8,949 nt of DNA, taken from positions 1-8,949 of the forward strand of contig JAFNAH010000034.1 of the NCBI GenBank assembly GCA_017860075.1, given 5' to 3'. Both the position numbers and the translations under genes were made by a program. This document shows positions 1 to 6,751 of this stretch, in pieces. Position 1 is the stretch's first letter. Each line of letters opens with the position of its first letter. The notes below the pieces were generated by a model, which ran no database searches, was not told where the DNA came from, and saw only the letters and a list, made by a program, of their open reading frames with translations. This DNA is from Acidobacteriota bacterium (lineage in GTDB: Bacteria; Acidobacteriota; UBA6911).

Positions 1-7
1 GAAGACG

Positions 8-24
8 CTCCTCCTGGCTCCTTT
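8..24 (-). promoter_or_regulatory. Probable ribosome binding site of a gene just beyond the left edge
   Basis: On the minus strand, downstream of the tkt stop codon, the sequence reads AAAGGAG (24 to 18) and then AGGAGGAG (15 to 8), followed by seven bases before the window ends. A start codon at the usual spacing would fall at or just past the left edge. I infer that another same-strand gene follows transketolase with a gap of about 60 bases. The gene itself is not visible. No terminator-like hairpin with a T-run lies between the tkt stop and this site, which fits continued co-transcription. Confidence 0.45.
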
Positions 25-60
25 CGGCTCTGACGACCTCAATTCATCAGGCGTTGAGTG

Positions 61-2010
61 CTACCTTGGCCGTCCCAACTGTTCCTTCGCTGCCGCAACA
101 ACATTTTGCTTGGTGAAACCGAATTCCTTCTGCAGCACTTTCAAGGGTGCGGAGGCCCCAAAGGTCTTCATACCGAGAATCGCGCCCTCCAGCCCCACAT
201 AATGAGCCCAGCCCCACGTGGACGCCTGCTCCACGGCGACGCGGGCTTTGACCGAAGGCGGCAGCACGCTGTCGCGGTATTCCTGACTCTGGCGTTCGAA
301 GATTTCCCAGGACGGCATGCTCACCACACGGGCCCCGATGCCCTCGGCCTTGAGCTGCTCGTAGGCCGCCACGCAGAGCGACACCTCGCTGCCCGTGGCC
401 AGGAGCAGCACGTGCGGCTTTCCGTTCGGGGCGTCGGCCAGCACGTAGGCGCCCTTGAACAGACCGGAGGCAGGGGCATATTTCGTACGATCGAGGGTGG
501 GCAGGGCCTGCCGTGACAGGATGAGCGCCGCCGGGGTGTGGCGCATCTGGAGAATGAACTTCCAGGCTTCGACCACTTCGGTCGCGTCGGCCGGCCGGAT
601 CACGGCGAGGTTCGGAATGGCCCGCAACGAAATCAGGTGCTCGATGGGTTGATGGGTCGGCCCGTCCTCGCCGACCCCGATGGAGTCGTGCGTGAAGATG
701 TGGATCACCGGGATCTCCATCAGCGCGCTCAGGCGAATCGAACAGCGGGCATAGTCATAGCTGTGAGCCTGGAAATCGCCCGCGCCCTCGAAACTGAGCC
801 GGGTTTTCGTGGACGGTGTCAGATCTACAGACCCCCCGATGAGCCATGGGACGTTCTTTGCGACCGCGTTCAGCACCTGGCCCGAAGACTCGCGCCCCCC
901 CAGGCCCTTCGGGTCCGGGGGAAAAACGGGCAGGTTCTTGTCCCAGCCCTCGGGCAGCTCCCGGCGCTGCATCTTTTCGACCTCATCCGCCAGCTCCGGA
1001 AATTGGCGCCTGTACTCCTTGAACGTGGACTCCCACGCTGTCCGCAGTTCGCGGCCCCGCTTTCCGATCCCTTGCTGGAAGTGTTCCCGCACGCCCTCGG
1101 GCACCAGGAACTTCGCATCCTCCGGCCAGCCGTAGCTGCGCTTCGTCAACGTCACCTCTTCTTCACCAAGCGGCTCGCCGTGAACCCCCGGAGTGCCCGC
1201 CTTGTGTGGGGAACCGTATCCGATGTGGCTGTCCACAATGATCAGCGTGGGCCGGTCCGTCGTTTTCCTGAAAATGCTCAGCGCCCGGTCCAGCCGATCG
1301 AGATCGTTGGCGTCGCCCACGCGCTCGACGTTCCAGCCATAGGACAGGAACCGCGACGCGATGTCGTCACGGAAGGCGATGTTCGTGTGGCCCTCGATGG
1401 TAATGCGGTTGCTGTCGTAGATCCAGCAGAGGTTGCTGAGCTCAAGGTGGCCGCCAAGGGAAGCGGCCTCGTTCGAGATGCCTTCCATCATGCAACCGTC
1501 GCCGCACAGGGCGTAAACATCGTAATCGAACAGGTCGAAGCCGGGCCGGTTGTATCGCGCGGCAAGCCATTTGGACGCGATCGCCATTCCCACGCTCATG
1601 GCAACGCCCTGGCCGAGGGGCCCTGTCGTACATTCCACCCCCGAGGTCCAGCGATATTCCGGATGGCCGGCGCACCGGCTGCCGAACTGGCGGAAGGTTT
1701 TAATGTCGTCGAGGGAAACGCACGGTTTGCCGACGACCTCGTAATCCGGGTCCACGGCCTTCACACCGGTGAGATGGAGGATCGAATAGAGGAGCATCGA
1801 TGCATGCCCGGCAGAGAGCACGAACCGGTCGCGATTGGGCCAGATGGGTTCCTCCGGGTCAAAGCGCAGAAAGTGCTGCCACAGACAATACACCACCGGG
1901 GCCATCCCCATCGGCGTGCCGGGGTGGCCGGAGTTGGCCTGCTGAATGGCATCGATGGAAAGGGTTCGAATGGTATTGATCGACAAATGGCTGACTTCCG
2001 TATCTGTCAT
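61..2010 (-). CDS. tkt: Transketolase with an internal in-frame deletion of the catalytic-glutamate block
   Basis: Transketolase moves two-carbon ketol units between sugar phosphates using thiamine diphosphate (TPP) and a divalent metal, in the cytosolic pentose-phosphate and Calvin pathways. The 649-residue product shows SGHPG (His29), GHAS (His69), GHPE (His116), the TPP motif GDG (170-172) with Asn201 thirty residues after Asp171, and HGEPLG (277-282). Further on are Arg373, Ser400, THDSIG (His441), Asp449, His453 and Arg500. These match E. coli TktA Arg358, Ser385, His461, Asp469, His473 and Arg520. The offset is +15 up to Ser400 and -20 from His441, so about 35 residues are missing between them. 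The join is at Ser417-Tyr418/Asp419-Tyr420. The lost block contains the 'RE' catalytic glutamate (E. coli Glu411) and the aromatic residues packing on the TPP pyrimidine. The start is the ATG at 2010, six bases after AAAAGGAG. The family is certain; activity is doubtful. It lies 101 bases downstream of glucose dehydrogenase. Confidence 0.95.
   Translation of the reverse strand: MTDTEVSHLSINTIRTLSIDAIQQANSGHPGTPMGMAPVVYCLWQHFLRFDPEEPIWPNRDRFVLSAGHASMLLYSILHLTGVKAVDPDYEVVGKPCVSLDDIKTFRQFGSRCAGHPEYRWTSGVECTTGPLGQGVAMSVGMAIASKWLAARYNRPGFDLFDYDVYALCGDGCMMEGISNEAASLGGHLELSNLCWIYDSNRITIEGHTNIAFRDDIASRFLSYGWNVERVGDANDLDRLDRALSIFRKTTDRPTLIIVDSHIGYGSPHKAGTPGVHGEPLGEEEVTLTKRSYGWPEDAKFLVPEGVREHFQQGIGKRGRELRTAWESTFKEYRRQFPELADEVEKMQRRELPEGWDKNLPVFPPDPKGLGGRESSGQVLNAVAKNVPWLIGGSVDLTPSTKTRLSFEGAGDFQAHSYDYARCSIRLSALMEIPVIHIFTHDSIGVGEDGPTHQPIEHLISLRAIPNLAVIRPADATEVVEAWKFILQMRHTPAALILSRQALPTLDRTKYAPASGLFKGAYVLADAPNGKPHVLLLATGSEVSLCVAAYEQLKAEGIGARVVSMPSWEIFERQSQEYRDSVLPPSVKARVAVEQASTWGWAHYVGLEGAILGMKTFGASAPLKVLQKEFGFTKQNVVAAAKEQLGRPR
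751..762 (-). other. Junction of the internal transketolase deletion
   Basis: On the minus strand the codons here read AGC TAT GAC TAT (Ser417-Tyr-Asp-Tyr420). In ordinary transketolases the sequence before this (GAGDF...SY) leads into a GRN.HFG.REH block. The sequence after it (DYAR..IRLSALM) normally follows an FL.FS strand. Here the two are joined directly. The junction carries CTATG twice, as CTATGACTATG, a short direct repeat of the sort left by slippage or microhomology-mediated deletion. The frame is kept on both sides. The absence is read directly by comparison with remembered family sequences; the mechanism is inference. An assembly error cannot be excluded from the sequence alone. 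Confidence 0.8.
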
Positions 2011-2016
2011 GGGTCT

Positions 2017-2024
2017 CTCCTTTT
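2017..2024 (-). promoter_or_regulatory. Shine-Dalgarno sequence of tkt
   Basis: AAAAGGAG on the minus strand ends six bases before the ATG at 2010, which fixes that codon as the transketolase start. Translation initiation therefore looks intact even though the product lacks its catalytic block. Confidence 0.85.
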
Positions 2025-2033
2025 ACCCTCTGA

Positions 2034-2059
2034 TGGAGTTCTTAAATTTTCCACATCTT
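2034..2059 (-). repeat. Intergenic motif with small stem-loop, copy 1 (before tkt)
   Basis: On the minus strand this 26-base element begins AAGATGTGGAAAATT and ends CTCCA. It matches the element at 3213-3238 at 20 of 26 positions, in the same orientation relative to the downstream gene. GTGGA (2054-2050) can pair with TCCAT (2037-2033) around a 12-base loop, with one outer G-U pair. In the other copy the same stem is fully Watson-Crick with an equally long loop. It ends about 23 bases before the tkt start and 9 bases before its Shine-Dalgarno sequence. It could be a leader RNA element or a protein site. A five-pair stem is weak, so the call rests mainly on the repetition. Confidence 0.4.
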
Positions 2060-2111
2060 TTTTCTGCTTGGTGGGTATGGAACGGGCTTGAGTCCGGATC
2101 GCCCGCCGAGA

Positions 2112-3161
2112 TCACCCTTCGGCGAACTGAATGACGACCTTGATGTCCTCCGATCGCCGCTCCAGGGCTTTCGTGAAGTCCTCCGGACGTTCGCGCCGCG
2201 TAATGAGACGAGCCAGCCACGATCGGTCCGCGCGAGCCAGGGCTTGAGCGGCCTTGTACCAGTGCCGTTTGTTGGCATTGACACTCCCCAACACAACGTT
2301 GTTTTTCAGCACCGCCGAAGACGCGACGTTCGCTGTGGCGATCTTGGGTACTGCGCCCCCATGCCCAACACCCGTAAGGCACACGACGCCACTTGCCCCG
2401 ATGACGGAGAGCGACTCGGAGATGATCTGCCCGACTCCGGTGCATTCCATGATGACGTCCGGCTCGAACCCCACGTCTGCGACGCTGCAGGAGTGGTAGG
2501 TTGCGCCGAGAGCGCGCACGAGTTCGGGCTTGGGCCCCGACGTGGTCCGAGCGAGGACGTGGACCTCCGCCGCTCGCTGCGCAGCTCCCAGGGCGGCCAG
2601 GAGGCCGATCGGTCCCGCACCCGTCACGAGTACAACCTTCGGCTCCCAAAAGGCCCTCTGGCCCACCGCAAGGATATGCTCCCATGCCTTCGTGACAACC
2701 GTCGCGGGCTCCAGCAGCACTCCGAGGAACCCCAGCGTCGGGTCGATCTTCATCGCGTACTCGGGCTCGATCCTCCACCTTTCGGACATGAAGCCGTCTA
2801 TCTCTTTGATGCCCCGCTCGGTGTACTGGCCGTTGCGGCACATGTCCCACTCGCCCACTGCGCAGTTCGGGCACGGAACCGGGTCAGGCCGGCGAACGAT
2901 GCCCACCACCAAATCACCCTTCTTCAATCCGCTTGTTGGACCCGGATCGAGCACGCGGCCAAGGGATTCATGACCCAGCACGAGACGTGTCTTGCCCGGA
3001 GGCGCCCAGCCGTACTTGCCCTCTGCAATCTCAACGTCGGTCCCGCATACTCCGACGGCGATGCTTTCCACCAGAACCGAACCGTTGCGGATGTCAGGTT
3101 CCGGAATATCTTCAAAACATGCGGACCCGGGTTTCTTTGGTTCAACTGTGATCGCTTTCAT
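2112..3161 (-). CDS. gdh: Zinc-dependent glucose (aldose) 1-dehydrogenase, MDR family
   Basis: A medium-chain zinc dehydrogenase of 349 residues, most like the archaeal/bacterial glucose 1-dehydrogenase group (Sulfolobus type). That group oxidises glucose, and often galactose, to the 1,5-lactone with NAD(P)+, the first step of non- or semi-phosphorylative Entner-Doudoroff pathways. Visible are GVCGTD (Cys39, Thr41), LGHE (His64-Glu65) and LLEP (Glu151) as the catalytic zinc site. A structural lobe has Cys97, Cys100 and Cys108. The Rossmann motif GAGPIG is at 181-186, followed by Arg205, which may favour NADP. VNANKRHW at 294-301 corresponds to the family's substrate-loop asparagine region, and the C-terminus (DIKVVIQF) is typical. 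The lobe has three cysteines where Sulfolobus has four: Pro94 replaces the first, with Asp93 beside it, which I recall from other bacterial members. The start is the ATG at 3161, eight bases after GAGGAGGT. Substrate breadth cannot be read; glucose is the best guess. Confidence 0.88.
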   Translation of the reverse strand: MKAITVEPKKPGSACFEDIPEPDIRNGSVLVESIAVGVCGTDVEIAEGKYGWAPPGKTRLVLGHESLGRVLDPGPTSGLKKGDLVVGIVRRPDPVPCPNCAVGEWDMCRNGQYTERGIKEIDGFMSERWRIEPEYAMKIDPTLGFLGVLLEPATVVTKAWEHILAVGQRAFWEPKVVLVTGAGPIGLLAALGAAQRAAEVHVLARTTSGPKPELVRALGATYHSCSVADVGFEPDVIMECTGVGQIISESLSVIGASGVVCLTGVGHGGAVPKIATANVASSAVLKNNVVLGSVNANKRHWYKAAQALARADRSWLARLITRRERPEDFTKALERRSEDIKVVIQFAEG

Positions 3162-3169
3162 TTTATGCT

Positions 3170-3177
3170 ACCTCCTC
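3170..3177 (-). promoter_or_regulatory. Shine-Dalgarno sequence of glucose dehydrogenase
   Basis: GAGGAGGT on the minus strand ends eight bases before the ATG at 3161. It is one of the strongest ribosome binding sites in the window and sets the start of the dehydrogenase. Confidence 0.85.
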
Positions 3178-3212
3178 GGCCCATCGGATTGATCCTGTGC
3201 TTAAGCTCCCTG

Positions 3213-3238
3213 TGGAGCCTTGGAATTTTCCACGTCTT
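3213..3238 (-). repeat. Intergenic motif with small stem-loop, copy 2 (before glucose dehydrogenase)
   Basis: The minus strand reads AAGACGTGGAAAATT, then eleven bases ending CTCCA, matching the pre-tkt copy at 20 of 26 positions. GTGGA (3233-3229) pairs with TCCAC (3216-3212) over a 12-base loop. An alternative overlapping hairpin, GCTCC/GGAGC with a four-base loop, lies at 3205-3218. TGGAA and TTCCA around AA form a further small inverted repeat inside the element. It lies about 50 bases upstream of the dehydrogenase start. Neither stem is followed by a T-run in the direction of transcription, so it does not look like a terminator. Confidence 0.4.
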
Positions 3239-3242
3239 CTTC

Positions 3243-3306
3243 ATAAAAACCCGACTCGACCCTCTAACGACTCTAAAGCGACAATCCAATCTCTTGTGGT
3301 TTTTAT
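3243..3306 (-). repeat. 9-bp perfect inverted repeat flanking a 46-bp segment, after the cyclase stop
   Basis: ATAAAAACC at 3243-3251 and GGTTTTTAT at 3298-3306 are exact reverse complements, separated by 46 bases. The outer arm begins one base after the cyclase stop codon. On the transcribed strand the second arm ends in GGTTTTTAT, so the element could be a weak, long-looped terminator or processing structure between the cyclase and glucose dehydrogenase. Inside it, CGACCCTCTAA and CGACTCTAA stand in tandem at 3257-3276, which could be a binding site. Function is inference; the arms are mostly A/T pairs. Confidence 0.35.
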
Positions 3307-3307
3307 C

Positions 3308-3946
3308 TCACAGAGCTTCCCGCACGAGCGCCCGGGCTGGACCGCCGTCTCCTCCGGCAATCTTGAGAGGCAGGCAGACCAGCTGCACTCGACCCGGTCG
3401 GACCCGTTTCAGGTTAAGCCCCTCAATGATCCAGATGCCGGCCTTGAGCAGGGCCTGGTGGCTTTCCACTCCATCCGCGCGGAAACCGCCGACGGAGAGG
3501 TAGTCTGCTCCAACCAGCCGTACCTGCCGCTCAGCGAGGTACCGGGCCGCTGCTGCCGAAAGGTACACGAAGTCCTCGACAAAGCGGTCGGTATCCCAGC
3601 AGTGATCTGAGTTGTGGGTCTTAAACAGGACCCGCTCGCCGCGCCGGATAGCGTGCCGTGCGAGCTCGTCGGGCTTGATGGACTTGCGGTCACGGATAAG
3701 AATCACCCGCGCCGAACCGATGGCTGCGTCCAGCGGCATGTCGTCAATCCCGATGCCGCCGCGGACAAAGTGCGCGGGCGCATCCATGTGGGTGCCTGTA
3801 TGTGCGCCCATCTCAAGGAGCGACACCGTGCACGGGTCACCCCGCTCCATGTCCGAGGCGTGGCTGATACGGGCGGGCGGATCTCCCGGCCAGCTCACCA
3901 TGCCGGTTCTTAGCGTTACCGAAACGTCGATCCAGGGTGAAGCCAT
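3308..3946 (-). CDS. Cyclase family / KynB-like metal-dependent hydrolase
   Basis: A 212-residue cytosolic protein of the cyclase superfamily (PF04199), which includes bacterial kynurenine formamidase (KynB) and other metal-dependent amidases and lactone or amide hydrolases. The signature HTGTHMDAPAHF gives His49, His53, Asp55 and His59; ESHQ gives His163 and IIEGL gives Glu175. These match, with the same spacing, the zinc ligands of Bacillus KynB (His51, His55, Asp57, His61, His160, Glu172 as I recall them). SWPGD (18-22), GADYLSVGG (146-154) and PLKIAGGDG (193-201) are other family blocks. The start is the ATG at 3946, six bases after AAAGGAG. An upstream in-frame ATG at 3964 would translate the Shine-Dalgarno sequence itself (MGKE) and is rejected. 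No tryptophan-degradation gene is nearby, so kynurenine is unlikely to be its substrate. Its place between a glucosidase and a glucose dehydrogenase makes a sugar lactone conceivable, but that is speculation. Confidence 0.88.
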   Translation of the reverse strand: MASPWIDVSVTLRTGMVSWPGDPPARISHASDMERGDPCTVSLLEMGAHTGTHMDAPAHFVRGGIGIDDMPLDAAIGSARVILIRDRKSIKPDELARHAIRRGERVLFKTHNSDHCWDTDRFVEDFVYLSAAAARYLAERQVRLVGADYLSVGGFRADGVESHQALLKAGIWIIEGLNLKRVRPGRVQLVCLPLKIAGGDGGPARALVREAL

Positions 3947-3952
3947 GATATT

Positions 3953-3959
3953 CTCCTTT
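3953..3959 (-). promoter_or_regulatory. Shine-Dalgarno sequence deciding the cyclase start
   Basis: AAAGGAG on the minus strand lies six bases before the ATG at 3946. It sits just inside the longer open frame that begins with an ATG at 3964, so the longer start would have to be read without this site. The shorter start is clearly better. Confidence 0.85.
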
Positions 3960-3981
3960 CCCATTCCTCATGCGACCGTGA

Positions 3982-6723
3982 TCACCTTCGTTTTGTGACC
4001 TTCTGTTTGGGTAATTTGGGTGCGTCCCACTCCCGGACGAAAGACGCCTGCTTCCCCGCCTTGAGAAGTTGCGCGCCATCGAAGCTCCTGAAGAGCTCGA
4101 TGAGTGTCGCCACACCGCCGGACCAGCCCGTCTGGTGGCTTGCGCCGATCCCGGCCCCGTTGTCTCCGTGGAAGTACTCATAGAAAAGGATGTGGTCACG
4201 CCAGTGGGGGTCGGTCTGGAACTTTTCCAGGCCCCCGTAAACCGGCCTGCGTCCGCTCCCGTCCTGGAGGAAGATACTGATGAGACGATTGGCAATCTCC
4301 CGGGCGACTTCAAAGAGGTTCATCTCCCGGCCGGAGCCGGTCGGGCATTCCACCTTGAAGGAATCGCCGTAGAATACGTAGAAGCCGAGGAGCGCCCGGA
4401 TGAGAAGCATGTTGACGGGCATCCAGACCGGGCCGCGCCAGTTCGAGTTTCCACCGAACATCCCCGAGTCGGAATCGGCGGGCAGGTAGTTCACACGATA
4501 TTCCCTGCCCCCGGCATTAAACACATAGGGATGTTCAAGATGATAGCGCGAAAGCGCCCGGATCCCGTGTGGACTCAGGAACTCGTTCTCGTCGAGCATA
4601 CGCGCGAGGATGCGATGCAGCCGGTCCGACCCGACCAGCGCCATCAAGCCTCGGTCGGCGTAGCCCCGTCCCGTATAAAAGTCCGTCAGCAGCTCCGGCA
4701 TGCGGCGTCTACGCTCCTCGAACAGCTTCTTCACACCCGGCACCCGCTTCCGCTGCCAGGGTTCCATCAGGCTTGTCGCGCAGAGCGGCATGAGGCCCAC
4801 CATTGAGCGCACCTTGAGGCGCACCGAGGAACCGTCAGGAAGCCGCAGAACGTCATAGAAGAAGCCGTCCTCCTCGTCCCACATGCCGTCAGGTCCAACA
4901 TGATTGACGGCGTGGGCGATCCAGAGGACATGGTCGAGAAACTTGGCGGCGAGGTTTTCGTAGCTCGGGTCGTAAGCGGCGATCTCGATGGCCAGCTCCA
5001 ACATGTTCTGGCTAAAAAATGCCATCCAGGCGGTACCGTCTGCCTGCTCAATATAGCCTCCCGTCGGCAACGGAGCGGATCGATCGAAAACCCCGATATT
5101 ATCGAGGCCGAGGAAACCGCCCTCGAAGACGTTCTTTCCAAACCGGTCTTTGCGGTTCACCCACCACGTGAAATTGCCCAGGAGCTTTCCGAAGGAGCGT
5201 TTAAGAAACGCGAGGTCACCCTTCCCGCGCTTGACCTCCTCCGTCCGGAACAGGGCAAGCGTGGCCCAGGCGTGAACGGGGGGATTGACGTCACTGAAAT
5301 TCCACTCGTAGGCCGGGATCTGGCCGTTCGGATGGAGGTACATCTGGTCGAGCATCAGATCGAGTTGCTGTTTCGCGAAGTCGATATCCACCTCGGAGAG
5401 CACGATCGTGTGAAAGGCGAGGTCCCACGCCGCGTACCATGGGTATTCCCACTTGTCGGGCATCGAGATGATGTCGTCATTGACCATGTGTCCCCACTCG
5501 CGGTTCCGCGTGGGGCCGGCCGAACTGGAGAAGGGGTCGCCGCCGTGTTCCTTGATCCACTTGTCGGCCTCAAACAGGTAGTACTGCTTCGACCACAGCA
5601 TTCCCGCCATGGCCTGACGTATCACCCGGGCTTCGTCTTCAGTCGCCGAAGAGGGGGTCATCGCGCGATAAAACTCGTCCGCTTCGCTGCGGCGCTCATC
5701 GAACGTCTTGCCAAACCCGGCGAACAGATCCTTCGAGTCTCCGGGATCGTAGTCGGTGAGCCGCAAGCGTACCATCGCCGTCCCTCCTGCCTTCACCTTC
5801 AGCGTGTGGTGCGCAGCCACCTTGGTGCCGGTGCAAGCCGGGTTCACCGCCTCCTTTCGCCCGAGGACCACATAATCGTTGATGCCGTCCTTAACGTGGG
5901 CGCCGGCATTCGCCGTGCCAAAAACCCGTTGGTTGTTGGTCTCGTTTTCGGTAAAGAGGAGAGGCACGTCCCCGTCCACACACAACCATCGCTCACCGAG
6001 CTCGGCGTGAGAGGCTGCGACCGTCCGCATGCCCTTCCGTGCCTTGACCTGACGCAGCGCAGGCTTCGACACTTCAGGCGACCACGTCCACACATTGCGA
6101 AACCAGAGGGTGGGCAGGAGGTGTAACGTCGCCGCCTCCGGTCCCCGGTTTTCTACCGTAATAAGGATGAGTATATCCTCGGGGGAGGCCTTGGCGTACT
6201 CGACAAAGACATCGAAATACTGGTTGTCTGCGAAGACGCCGGTGTCGAGGAGCTCGTACTCCAGCTCCAGGCGCGAGCGACGGCGATTGGTCTCCACGAG
6301 ATCCGCATAGGGATAGGCCCGTTGCGGGTACTTGTAGAGCCATTTCATGTAGGAGTGCGTAGGCGTGGAGTCGAGGTAGAAGTAGTACTCTTTCACGTCC
6401 TCGCCATGGTTGCCTTCGCCGCCCGTCAGACCAAAGAGGCGTTCCTTGAGGATTGGGTCTTGACCGTTCCACAGGGCAAGGGCAAAACAAAGTCGCTGCT
6501 TCTCGTCGGAGAAACCGGCCAGCCCGTCTTCACCCGAACGGTACGCGCGGGAGCGGGACTGGTCGTGGCTGACGTAGTTCCAGGCGTCGCCGTTTTTGCT
6601 GTAATCTTCGCGGACCGTGCCCCACTGTCGCTCGCTCAGATAAGGGCCCCACTTTCGCCACGGCGCGCCCTTCCCGGCCTCGGCCAGGCGTCTTTGCTCC
6701 GCATTCATTTCGGTCTTTGTCAC
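3982..6723 (-). CDS. GH63/MGH1-type glucosidase
   Basis: A 913-residue glycoside hydrolase of the bacterial/archaeal 'glucosidase' group related to GH63 and mannosylglycerate hydrolases (MGH1). Members hydrolyse alpha-linked gluco- or mannosyl-glycosides with inversion. There is no signal peptide, so it should act in the cytosol. Residues 1-330 form a beta-rich N-terminal domain beginning with EQRRLAEAG and PWRKWGPYLSERQWG. From about 360 an (alpha/alpha)6 barrel follows. GLDNIG (539-544) carries the likely general acid Asp541, matching the GxDNS motif of GH63. YEYFHGDNGAG (848-858) carries the likely base Glu849, followed by HQTGWSG. NWRGPVWMPVN (761-771) is another family hallmark. Length is normal. 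The start is the GTG at 6723, six bases after AAGGAGG. A GTG at 6783 would overlap the transporter gene and lacks such a site. It starts 28 bases after the transporter and ends 35 bases before the cyclase. The exact substrate is unknown. Confidence 0.88.
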   Translation of the reverse strand: MTKTEMNAEQRRLAEAGKGAPWRKWGPYLSERQWGTVREDYSKNGDAWNYVSHDQSRSRAYRSGEDGLAGFSDEKQRLCFALALWNGQDPILKERLFGLTGGEGNHGEDVKEYYFYLDSTPTHSYMKWLYKYPQRAYPYADLVETNRRRSRLELEYELLDTGVFADNQYFDVFVEYAKASPEDILILITVENRGPEAATLHLLPTLWFRNVWTWSPEVSKPALRQVKARKGMRTVAASHAELGERWLCVDGDVPLLFTENETNNQRVFGTANAGAHVKDGINDYVVLGRKEAVNPACTGTKVAAHHTLKVKAGGTAMVRLRLTDYDPGDSKDLFAGFGKTFDERRSEADEFYRAMTPSSATEDEARVIRQAMAGMLWSKQYYLFEADKWIKEHGGDPFSSSAGPTRNREWGHMVNDDIISMPDKWEYPWYAAWDLAFHTIVLSEVDIDFAKQQLDLMLDQMYLHPNGQIPAYEWNFSDVNPPVHAWATLALFRTEEVKRGKGDLAFLKRSFGKLLGNFTWWVNRKDRFGKNVFEGGFLGLDNIGVFDRSAPLPTGGYIEQADGTAWMAFFSQNMLELAIEIAAYDPSYENLAAKFLDHVLWIAHAVNHVGPDGMWDEEDGFFYDVLRLPDGSSVRLKVRSMVGLMPLCATSLMEPWQRKRVPGVKKLFEERRRRMPELLTDFYTGRGYADRGLMALVGSDRLHRILARMLDENEFLSPHGIRALSRYHLEHPYVFNAGGREYRVNYLPADSDSGMFGGNSNWRGPVWMPVNMLLIRALLGFYVFYGDSFKVECPTGSGREMNLFEVAREIANRLISIFLQDGSGRRPVYGGLEKFQTDPHWRDHILFYEYFHGDNGAGIGASHQTGWSGGVATLIELFRSFDGAQLLKAGKQASFVREWDAPKLPKQKVTKRR

Positions 6724-6729
6724 CTTAAG

Positions 6730-6736
6730 CCTCCTT
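6730..6736 (-). promoter_or_regulatory. Shine-Dalgarno sequence deciding the glucosidase GTG start
   Basis: AAGGAGG on the minus strand ends six bases before the GTG at 6723 and lies wholly in the 28-base gap after the transporter stop codon. This favours the GTG start over the longer frame that begins at 6783 inside the transporter gene. Confidence 0.85.
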
Positions 6737-6751
6737 TGTCGTCCCCCCCAT

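Noticed and set aside
2865..2905. Loss of one structural-zinc cysteine in glucose dehydrogenase (three Cys, with Pro94/Asp93 in the first position)
   Set aside because: I recall the same pattern in other bacterial members of this dehydrogenase group, so it is probably ordinary and not a defect.
538..3503. Two long plus-strand open frames (517 and 471 codons) opposite tkt and glucose dehydrogenase
   Set aside because: Their products show no recognisable family or plausible composition (rich in Arg, Pro, His). They mirror strongly recognisable minus-strand genes, and long antisense frames are expected at this GC content.
3947..3964. Longer start for the cyclase (ATG at 3964)
   Set aside because: The extra codons are the Shine-Dalgarno sequence AAAGGAG itself, and the ATG at 3946 has ideal spacing.
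4900..6126. Plus-strand open frame of 408 codons inside the glucosidase gene
   Set aside because: It is antisense to conserved GH63 motifs, with no family resemblance and no ribosome site that I could see; a shadow frame.
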